Shown here piece by piece: positions 11,501 through 23,500 of a stretch of 64,000 bases of DNA; within the stretch, counting starts at the first letter, position 1; every line of letters begins with the position of its first letter. The position numbers were made by a program, and so were the translations under genes. The notes under the pieces are model-generated. The model searched no databases. It saw only the letters and a program-made list of their open reading frames with translations, and was not told the DNA's origin. The stretch lies in NCBI RefSeq assembly GCF_009870125.1, contig NC_046679.1:19468001-19532000 (forward strand), written 5' to 3'. This stretch comes from Drosophila pseudoobscura (taxonomy: Eukaryota > Arthropoda > Insecta > Diptera > Drosophilidae).

Positions 11501-14500
11501 ATAAAGCTCTAAATGAATCCATACACCAGAGGCCGTCGCCTCTCTCTCTCTTGCAATGCGCTCTCTTGTATTCGCTTGCAGCGTGCAATTTGCATTCAGA
11601 GAAGAGAAAGAGAGCATCCGTTATTCTGCTAAGCAGTGTAGTTTGTTTGACAGTTGAGCAATGCTGACAGAGAGACCAACAGAGACTGACAAGCAGTGAG
11701 GGCGAGGACACTCTAGCTGTTTATTCTGGGAAGCAGTGCAGGCGTCGTCTGGCAGAGATTCGTTTACTCTGATAAGCAGTTCAGGTGTTGTCTAACAGTG
11801 AAGCAGTGCTGACACATTAGCTATTATCACGCCATATTTTCGCCATTCAAAATTAGTTAATTCTAGTATTCTCAAAATTATTCTAACTAAATATATAGCC
11901 ACCAGTGGGGATTCATTTAGGGCTTTAACATTTATACATAAGTAGAAAGCACTACTAGTTTTACATCCATTGACCGCATATAAAATAAAAACTACATTTA
12001 AGTGGATGACACGACTTTTAGGACAACCCTTTGCGTCACTCCACTTCGTCGTATATATGTACATATGTATATATGCCAAACCTGTGTATCCACTAGCACA
12101 TATACAGGTATAATTGCTACTATATCCCAGGCAGGTGCCACCGTTCAAGCAGTTTTCTTGGGGACATGCATTCAGGGAGGCCAATCGATGGGTTGGTGAC
12201 TGTTGTTGTTGTTGGTTTTTGTTAAGTTTACTAGCTGTTGTTGTTGTTGTTGTTGGTAATATTGTTGTTGGAGTTGTATTTGTATTCGTAATTGCTGGTA
12301 CAGTGATTGCGACTATTGTTGTTGTTGTTGGCAGTTGTTCTGGTGTCGGTGTGGTTGTTGTTGTAGGTAGACAATGACCAATAGGGCCTAAGGTTTATAG
12401 CCATATACGGGAGGATTGTTGTTGTTGGGTTGTATGTAGTATATAAGATTAGGGGGATTAGTATATAGCGAATAAATCAGATGTTAGTAAATGCAATGGG
12501 AGATTATACAAAAAAGCAGATGCACATTAACATAATGCATTTCCCGAAGACTTGAAGGCAGTCCATAATGTTTTAATGTGTTTCCAATGAATTATATAGG
12601 TATGGAAGCTCAAGTTAAGTGCGAGGCTGATGGGCATACATCGACTTTTAACGACTGCACCCTGCGGATCCCTGTCAGAACGCAGCGATTTATACGAATG
12701 TATCCGTTCGTTTATGGGACATTTACGAGAGGATGCGCCCCTGAAGTTGAACAGGGGTAGCAGAAAAAGTCAGGTATCGAATGAGTGTAGTCATAGGATA
12801 GACTCTCCGAATATTACTGATCTTTGGATAATATTTCTTCAATTAGAGCGTGATGTATGTATGATTATTAATCGAAAAGAAGAGGATCTGTTGTTGCCCA
12901 TGAACCAATTAATCTGCCTTGAAGCTTTGAAATGCACTGTGGGACACCCCCAATCTACAATTATTGGTCTAGCCCTTTAGCCCATCATCCAGCCTCTAGC
13001 CTCCAGCCACCATCCACGTACTCAGCTTCAGTTCGCAGCGTTTCCGCTTAAGCCACTCGGGCGAGATGTAGCGCTTCTTTTTCTCGCTGGCGCACTGTGA
13101 TGGATCGATCATCTCCAGTTCGATCGAAGGCGGCGTTAGCGGCTCCAAGTCGGAAGCTTTTGTTGTTGTTAAGATACCAAAAACCATTAAGCCCAAAGAA
13201 AAACAAAATTAAAACCAAACGCTTTATAACCATGCATCGCCCATGAACAACCTTTACCCTTTTAGCTTTTTGGGAGGGAATCTCCCAGAGAGGGACTAGC
13301 AGTAGGACTTACCCGTTGTGCCTGGCTTACACACGCACTTGCCGCCAACGCACTCCGAATCGATGGGACACTGTTGGGTACAGCTCGGGCCCAGCTGGCA
13401 GAGCTCTCCACTGTATTCCGGGGGGCAGATGCACTGGAACCCAATGGCCTTGTCCACACAGGAGCCGCCGTTGAGGCACTGCTGGGTCTGGCAGGTCATG
13501 GGTCGATCACACACTTCGCCGCCCCATCCGTCCAGGCACTGGCAGGTGTACCAGCCGTACGTATCGAAGCAGCGTCCGCCGTTCAGGCACGGACTCTTGT
13601 CGCACTCATCCACGTTGGTCTGACAGAAGGCGCCCGTGTAGCCGGTGCCGGAGCAGTCGCAGCTGAAGCCATTGATGCGGTCGATGCAGCTGCCATTATT
13701 CTGGCACGGCTGGGAGGCACACTCGTCCGTGTCGATCTCGCAACGGGGACCCGCATAGCCCTTGGGGCACTCGCAGGCGATGCTCCCGGTGCCGCCGAGC
13801 ACCACACAGGCGCCGTTGTTCAGGCAGGGATTCGACTGGCACAGCGGATGGATGTTCACCTCCGTTTCGCAGTGCTGCCCACTGTGCTGGGCATCGCAGA
13901 AGCACTGGTAGTCGCCGCGCGAGTTCTCCAGGCAGGTGCCACCATTCACACACGGATTCTTGCCGCAGGGCGAGCCATTGTCCTTCTGGCAGTTCTTGCC
14001 CGAGTACCGGGCCGTGCAGCGGCACTCGTAGCCCTCGGAATTGGAGGAGCACGTGCCATGACCCATGCACGGATCGGTCAAACAGAAATTGTCCGGCAGC
14101 CGGGTAAACAGATCATGATCGCTGCAGGGTCCGGGCGTCAGCGGACATACCCCAAATACGACATTCTGTATGGTCGAATTGTTCACGAACTGCAGTCCGG
14201 GTCCATCCAGAAGGCAGCCGGAAAAGGAGTTGCCCAGTATCAAGATGGCATCTTTGTAGCCGATGTCCTGATTCGTCAGGAACTGACTGTTATATGTGGA
14301 GTTGGCTAATGAAAAGGAGGAGGAATAATTATTGAACTTAACGTACACTCTATACCACATATAATCCCTGAATCTAGGCCATTCTATAGTGTTTGGCTAA
14401 TCTTCTATTTATTATCAAGTTTTTGTCAAGATATCTATTGTAAAATTTTGTTAATCAAATATTGAACGATTGAAAACTTGTATAAAATCGATACGTAGGC

Positions 14501-17500
14501 GATACCGATTGTAAATTTGATTGTCGAAATCCCATTCGTATTCGATCTATACGATCGTTTCATTCACATTTGAGGTCTATATTACGTTTAAGCCTGACTA
14601 GAAATACATTTAGGGATGGCAGATGGTACACCGATATCTTTGGCGTGATCGGAACGAATGTATCCGTTCACTTACGTGAAATTTCTACAGCGAATGAGAC
14701 GAAAAAGCCTTAAGCACGATTCTAGATAGTTCCTTTTCCGTCTATCAATTGATTAGTTTGTGCTCCTCTTCGTGATGATGGGGATTCGAAATCCCTTTCC
14801 CAATTTACTTGACAACACATTTCACGATTTATTTCGAACCCTTTTGGACATCCACGACACTCGCAATTCGTGTGAGAGGCTCTCTCGTCCCGTTGCAGAG
14901 CCAATTTGTTTTGTGGTTGGATTATCACTTACCAAATATGCTTGCCGCACGATCCACATGCAAATAGAGGTTACCGTACTCGTATTTGAACTGGAGCGTA
15001 TGCCAGCGATTGTCCAACAGTTGGTAGGGCAATTTCACATCCAGGCGATTGTTTGGCCCATGGACGGCGGGGCCGGCCAATGAGATTTGCAGAAAATCGT
15101 TGAGCACTGAGATTACGATTGAGTTTTTGTTGTACTGCTGGGCGAGTATCTCGCCGCCGCGGCACGAGCGGAAACTAATCGCCGAATGGTCCCAAATGGG
15201 CATCGGCGTGGTCAGACGGAGGTAAGTGGAGCCATTAAAGTATGCCTCCTTGGTATGCACCTCCACGGAGGCAACATCTGCAAGAGAAAAGATCAAGAGT
15301 TTAGTTGTGGGGTTACTTCAGACCGAATAAAAGACTCAAATGAAAGCATGACAAGGCCAGGCCGGGCCGGGCCAGAGCCAGGCCAAGTCGGATCGGAGGG
15401 CGTACTCTCATTTAACTAATCGCATTTCATTCGAATCGCGGGGCTTTTCTGGGCTGGGGGGGAAAACGCATTTGTAACCGTAGACTTCTTCCTCATTTCC
15501 TCAGCGACTTATTTGGCCACACAGCAAAATGGCCAATTGGTTTACTTTGGCTTACATTTTCCCCTCTACGGCACTTTTTTCTCCTTCCCTCTCGGTCACT
15601 TCCCTCCGCGTCTCGTTTGGCTAAGAAAGTGTTTTTTTCGTCTAGCATTGACCAAATTAGACAAGTTGCCACGGCCAGGCAGCCGCATGCATGCCACATA
15701 CCACATGCCACCACACTTAAATGGTAATCAGTGAACGTTTCATTTCAAAACTTTCATTTACCGCTGATCGCCTGCCAAGGCGCGCAGAATCAATTCCCAT
15801 TTCCCCCAAGCACCAAGCACCAAGCACCAGAAAGAAGCTGTAGACCAGAAGACGCCGGCCATAACTTCGGACGACGAGTGGTTTTCTAATTCAGTTTTCA
15901 AGCGAGAGGGAAAGCCCACCTATCGGCAAAGACCGAAGCTTGAGGTACCCTAATAAGAAGAAGTACCCTAAAAGAAGCGTTCGAAGACTTCCACTAAACT
16001 TCGGGTGAATATAGTTTTCTGACTGGGAAAAAGAATGTAGAAATATATTTAACTACAAGTTAAATCTAAATGGTGGTAAGGTAATGCCCAAAACTGAAAG
16101 ACTACAGGGATCGTAGAGGGTTATCGACTGTCTCGTCTAATAGAAGGCCAACAGTTCCTTAACTTCGTGCGCTCCATTTAATAGCAAAAAATCGTCATTC
16201 CTCGGAAAGTGTATAGCAAGATCCAAACAAAATGAAACAAACTTTCCTGACTGAAGTGCACAAGGCGTAAAAATAAGAAAAAGCCGACTATGACTGTTCA
16301 TATGTTCGTGCTTAAATAGGTACGAGGTACGCACATAAACATTTGTGCCAAAAGCCGGTTTTGTAGACCGTTCAATAAACTGCAAAAGGCAAAAACCAAA
16401 ATAAAACGGAGCGAAATCGGCTAAAAGGAAAAGTTTTTAACGAGAGGAAATGGCAACAGGGAAAAATAGGGAATTAATTAGGAATTTTCAGATCTAAAAA
16501 CTGAGTCTGGGGACTCTTGCACGAGAGAACCGCGTGGCTTCTCTCATTTTCTATCATGCGATTTGAGCATCTTTGCTCGACTTGTGAATCCGAGATTTTC
16601 CGTTTCTCTTCGGCCCTTGACTGCCTGTGCGGATCGCCATCTACTGCTTGCTTCAGGGATCACCATCAAGTGGTTGCTTCAGGAAGCTTTGTGGATCGCC
16701 ATTGACTGCTTGCATTGGGACGGTAGCACACGGTTGCATTTAACTAGGAAATGGAAAAGGTTTTTAAACTCTGCAGATAATAAACTATTCGAACATCTAC
16801 TCCTCTGGTTAATAATTATAATTATTTCAATAGAAATCTCTGTACAGTACTTCCCCATTTGATCTGGGGCGTCTCGAACCAAAGTATGTATTTATTTTGC
16901 ATTCCACCTTTTGCTAGACCATCACTCAAGCCTCCAATTGGAGTTGGAATACAAATGTACGGGTATACTCTTCATTAAAAATGACAAATGAAACTGTTGG
17001 AAGCAGCCAAAAACTTGAGAAACCTTTGGCCATGGCGCTCTGAGCTTTATTGCCAAAACGAACATAACCAGATTGAAGTTTGGGGGGAATTTGTGTTAAG
17101 TGTTGGTGTTTTTTGGCGTTAATAAACTTTTAACAAAAAATCGTACATATTTTTGCACTTCCAGATCATTTTAGCACCTTCTCGGCTGGGTTGAACCCAC
17201 ACGTTGGTGGTAGTGCCATGCCCTTTGGGCGGCTGCCCTGACCCATGGCCTGATGGCTGGGATCCCGGGCTTAGAAAGCACTCGAAGCGACCTCGTCGCA
17301 AACAGAACCTGAACGACGAACAACATAATGGAAAGAGGCCATTATGAGGCCATCGATTTTGCCGCCTCGCCTTGTCCGGTCTTCTCAAACATTTCGTACG
17401 AGTATTTTTGTGTTTAAAGGCGATTTGTGGTATTTGCATTGACAGTTGTTCGTCTGTCGTTTTGGTTAATGTATGCCAACAGGGGGGGGAGGGGACAGTA

Positions 17501-20500
17501 GGGGGCAGGCAGGGCCTTACCAAGTAAGTCTGGCAGTAAAGAGCTCATAATTATATTATACTCACGTACGAAACTAGGCAGAAAAATATTCAAAAGTTAA
17601 ACAACAAAAATGCGATTTAAACTGCTAGATCGTTGGACTTAATGTTTCGACGAAGGGATACTCATTACTTAGATGCGGTGTATAATATTTTAGGCCCTAT
17701 AGTAGGGCTCAAAACTCAGCATTAATCAGGCTATACGCTATAGAATATTTCATTATTCTAAATTCTGGTCGAGAGCCCGTGTGCCTTCATTTCACACATT
17801 CATGCACGTATTCCTTTACATTTATAGATGGAATGCACACACCTATACTATATTGTGGAAGTTAAGGTATAGATTCTCCTTATGCTTTGGCATGTGCAAT
17901 TTTTTTGTACACAATCTCCGCATTGCTGTTGTTCTTGACCGTAAACAAACGGAACGGAAATTTCATAATCACAACCAAGGAAAAGAATTCTATTTCCACC
18001 TCTTTTTTTATTATTATTATTATTCTACTTTTTGCGTGACTTTTGGACAACCGTTTGTTGGTTTTTTTCTTCGACTCATAAATGACTTGACTCTGACTCT
18101 GACTCCAAAACCCGATCTTAAGCCGTCTCTGAGCGAATTTTGTTTAGCGGTGCCATAAAAAAAAAACAGTTTAATAGTGTATAGAGAGAATAGAGAGAAG
18201 AGAACGTTTGGTGGAAACACTTTTCGAGACTTTAATGACTTCTCGGCGCTGTGACTTTTTTTCGGGCACAAAAGAGTTTGTTATGCCGGTTCTTAAGTAG
18301 GGGCGTGGCAAATGGATGGAACTTAGCCAAATTTGAATGGTTTTTAATGAATTATTCCTACAGAGAAGACAATGGTAGGTATTTCTGGGATGAACCATCG
18401 TAGTATAAAGATTAATGGTGATTTCTGGTGGGATTTAAAAGATTTAAGTACTTAAATATAACAAAAAGGTGAATATAATTGTAATTAATAGCGCATTGCT
18501 CTAGCATTAATATTTTTGGAAGCCCAGGTGCTCAAACGACAAGTGCGCTATCAATTTGATGAACGATTTTCAGTACACCTAAAAGATTAATTGAGGGATT
18601 TAATTACAAAGGAAGTACAATTTTCTCTTAAAGCTTTTCGCCAACCAAAAAATGATGTACTTTCCCCCACACTCGTACCTTGGTACGGTACGGCATCAAA
18701 AGAGAAAACGCTCGAGATCTGCAAAACTGTATCTGAGATGCATAATTACACTGCTTGCTTTTCCATTTCCCAATGTTATTCCCATGCTACGCTATGCGCG
18801 TGGAGGGGGGAAAAGTGATTTATGCAAAATGCAAAATGAGATAAATGCACGCCAAACACTCAAAGGAGGAAGCGGTAAATGTTACAGAAAGCAACAACCG
18901 ACTCCGCCTACACACTGGACAGCGGTAGAGAGCGACGTGGAGAGTGGGAGAGAGAGAGAGAGAGAGAGAGAGACCCAGTTAGGAAAGAAACACTCAAATC
19001 ATTGCAACACTTGCATAAGCTTGTAGAGCATAAGTACTCCGAATGCATACAAATACATATGTAAATTAGCTCAACTTTAGCTTTTTGCTTTGTTTCTTCC
19101 CCTGCCTTTTGCACTGCATTCTGCTTGTATGACTAATCAGCGTGTCTGCATATGCAAAACAACACCAAATGTAAGGACATACATACATACATATACATAC
19201 ATGTACATATGTATGCACATGTGCTTGCTTAACCCCATGTGGCCGCTGGCTATTGCCGTTTTGCATGTTAGCCACTTTGAAACTAGATGCAGTTCTCGCT
19301 CCTCTTTCTCTCCTCTTTCTCCTGCTCATCTGCTGCTTTGACTGTTTTAATAATACCTCGTACCGGCACATGAGGAATGCAAGGGTATATAGAGATCGTG
19401 GGTACATAGGAAGAAAAAAGACGTTTTAATACCCCCTGAAGGGGTTAATTGTTTGATTTTGGTTGATCTTTGTGGCACAGTGTCGATTCAATTATTATTA
19501 TTAATTATTACATATAGGCGTATCCAATTGTCGTGGTATTGCGACTTTCCAAACGCTCTTGTTGCTGATATTGTTTCTGTGGCAGGTGCAGTGGCAGTAC
19601 CCACCCTTCCCCCGGGGATATTTCTCTGGTCTAACCCTTAGCCCGAGGGAAGTAGGGGGGGAGGGGGGATCCAAGGTGTTGGCCACAACAGAACGTTGCA
19701 CGTTGCTAACTTCGGCTCGGCTCTGACTTGTGGGTGGTTGGGCTTGGGTCCGGTGCTTGGGTTGCCCGGGGACCCGGGATTGTTTTTTGCCGCTACAATT
19801 TTTTCCCCTTCTTCCATCCCACTCCTCACATCTCTGAATATGGTCATACTTCAATTGTTTACCCGTTGTATGTATGTGTGTGTGTCTGTGTTGCCTCATT
19901 CAGCTCTCAACCCACACTTTTCTGTTGTCCCATTGTTGTTGTTGTTTTAAATTTTTGCTCTAAATACTTTTAACTTTTTACTTTTTTGTTGTAACACAGT
20001 TGTTGTTGCTTTTGTGTAACAAACCGCCCACGAAAAAAAGTTTCATTTGCACTCGATTGTTTCGTACACTTTCTATAGATTGGGTACAAAGATTTTGCTG
20101 AGAAACTGAACGATGAAGGTAGAAGAAGAAGGCTGAAACATCATCAACAGTCCCATCCGGGGAGGCAAGACGGACTGCAACAGACTCCAAGACCTGCTAA
20201 CGATATGTTTTTTACATTTTCAACATGTTCTCTTTATTTCCATCAACCTTAAGGTACCTAAGTGACTTTAGTTCCTTATAATTGGCATAAAATGCGATTT
20301 ACGATTACTCTTATACGATTGCTAATTATCAAAGCGATTACAGTGAAATATGTTGAATGGAGTATTAAAAAAAACAGTTGTATGGCATTAAATATAGTAT
20401 AACCAATATAGTAGAACTTCTGGCTTTTCAAAAACATTTTAAGAGTGTCTGGAGCTAGCTCAAAAGCCAGCATACAAATCGTGTACTACTCGTATTATTG

Positions 20501-23500
20501 TTCTTTGTAGAACAGCTATCGGAGCACTTTTTGAATGCACACGACATGTATTTTGTTTGGCATCGGTTTTCGTAGAATAAATAGAAGATTGCTCAATAGA
20601 AAGAGTATCTAAGCATCGGTGCATCAATGCTACTTTTTTGCTTCTTTCGGATGTTCAGAAGTTGCATAAATTACCGATGACCGATTTAACTTGTTTTCAT
20701 TTTCTGAATTTAATTTGTTAGCAACAACAAACAACAACAACAACATCGGTAATAAAATAACAATGTTTTCGTGCAATTAAATTTGAAATTTTTAATTGCA
20801 TTTTAATTGATGCGTTTTCGTTTTTCGGTTCACTTTTCTCCCTCTCTCTCTCTCTCTCTCTCTCTATAGTATTGATAGAAAAGTGAAAACGTGTCGCGGT
20901 TAAATTTTAATTAAAGCCCAAAGATAATACGATTATTGAAACATTCCAAAGGGTTTAATTATACTACTAGACGATGCTCAATAGTCATGAGGTTTGTATA
21001 TAGATAATAATGCCGAAAGATCTTTATACAGATTTGTGGTAATTATCAAAAAGTTTTCCATTTGGGAAAAGTTTTCATATTGTTATTATCGTTTGTTTTT
21101 TGATGGAAGTTGGCTAAGGAAATAAACAAATAAATTAGTTATAGTTTGAGCCAATTTGGTACAGGAACTAGGCTTCAAAGAGCAATTACCCCAAATATGG
21201 TTGAAAATAGATGAGTTTCCGCTATGAATATTTATTGTTGTTTATTAAAGTTTTCTGCAATACGCGTATATGGAATTTCATCAGTCCAATTCTGGTTTAA
21301 ATTGCGTCTATCCGGACACAATCAAGGGTGTGAACCGGATCAGAAGTGATTCAGGGCTACATATATGATATATCTATGGGAATATTTTAGCCAGATAGGA
21401 GTTCCAGCCTAGATAGTAAATATTTAAAGAAATTGAAGACAAATAGATACCAAATATAAAAGAAGATTAGTTAGGTAAAGTCGGTCGAGTGTCAGAGAAG
21501 GAGCTCCACACAGACAAGGTTGTTTCTTAATGGTAAATACTCATACTATATTTTCAAACATTTTAACGTTCCCAAGCCCCCATCCTCTTGGCACAGTTTT
21601 CCCTATACTTCTGAGAGCTCTTTCATGTCTGACTGCACTTTGGACCTGGAGAATAGTGGATCATTTGTGCCGACACCTATAGTTCAACGAGGAAAGAACG
21701 AAACTGAGATACAAACAAGTTCCCACACTAATTTCCGCTTTAGCTTCCAAGGAATGTGCTGAAGAAATGTTTATTTTTAAAATATTTAAATGAATACGGC
21801 GCTTCTATTATATAATATGAGCACACAATACCATGCGTATGTAGAGGTAGAAGCTAATTAGTTTTGATATTCCATGAAAGCTGCAGATTAACGTCCCCCA
21901 AACAGCCACAAAAAACTGCGCACACCCACAAAAATGCTGTTGGTTAAGTATTCAGACTATGAAATACCCACTAGTCGCTCTTCAGATTACATTTTTTTGT
22001 GGGCTACGTGCATGCATTTGTATTGTTCGGAATTCCAATCTGAAAGATAAGCATCAAAGGAGTCTAAACAGGGAATTTGGTTGCTCTACTTTATCTCTTA
22101 TCGCATACTCGTATGTACACAAACACAGTATAAACTTTTATATGCTCTGAGAGTAAGGGGTATCCAAATTTCAGTGTGTCAACGGTTTCGCTGTGAGCTT
22201 GCTCCCATGAAATCATGATTACAGATTCGTATGTATCGTACATTCCCACTTCCACTGCTTGCTCTTCTCTTTTATCTCCGCGTTCTGGGAACAACAACAA
22301 AACAAACCACAAAAGCAAGCATACAGACTCCCCCAAAAAAAAACTGCTTAGAATTGAGCACACTCAAATAGAGCCGGAGAGTGTCTCTCTCTCTCTCTCT
22401 CTCTCTCTTCTACTGGGACTGATTCTGCTGGCTGCCGCTGCTGCGCAGCCGCGCCTGGGAACCCGTTTCTGTTGTTGGAAAAAAACAATTGGCCATGGCT
22501 CCAAGTGCGCAGCGACTGCGACCTGGCCCTTGTACTCGTCGTAGTACATGCTCTGGGCCTGCCTGCCAGACCCGTCCATCCACGAACTGGCACAAAGCAA
22601 TGAACTGTTGAATAAAACAAAACCCAAAAACCTGAGAATCTTTTCCGGTGGTGCGTCCCCAGCAGAACAGTCTGAGCAAACACAGACCGGGAACAGAGGA
22701 TGGGCCTGGGACTGTGCCCCGGAGCTGCTGCATCAGTGGGCGTTGCATTGTGGAGTGGGCACGCAGTTGGCCCGAACAATGGAAATGCTTTTAAAATAAA
22801 TTGTGGAATCATGATTAATAATATTAGCATTCATTAAAATGTTTTAGAAACATCTCAAATATTTAAGCTTCGCGGTTGAGCTTCCCTTAGAAAAAAAAGT
22901 AGAAGAGTTCTACTTGCACTGCTTTAAGCTAGTCTCCACTTCTCCACCCCGAAGAAGGCAAGCAGAACCTTCCGCGTGTACCTGTATTTCCCACCACGAT
23001 TACCTCACACACACCCCACCATTTATGTGAAATTTGTGTGCGTTCCATTCCACTGTACCGTCGCGGTGCTCGTATGAGTCAATGTTAACAATGCCCGTGC
23101 TGTTGGGCTGGGATCGCGCTGCGTATGCAAATAGCTAGAGATAAAACGCAGCTACGTGAGGGCCGCGATAAAGCCAACTTCGGGCAGCATTGAACAACGC
23201 CCCCAACCAAAGTTTTAAACATTTGTTTGCATGAAATTTTCTTCAAAAATTGAATCAAATAAAAGCGAAAGCCGCAATGTTTTGTTGTGTCGCCCGCTGT
23301 ATGATATTTGCGGCTTCTGCGGTCGGGTCTCGTCGGCTCTTCCCAAGGCGGCCTGGTAATCGATGGAGAAACTGAAAACTGGCAACGTTGCTGCAACTGA
23401 CGCCGACCTTTAGGTTCTCTATTATAGTCGTAGGGGGAAATCAGTACTTTTTTTAGTTCTTTTGTGGCTATTTTTATAGAGCAAGCTAACGACTTGCACT

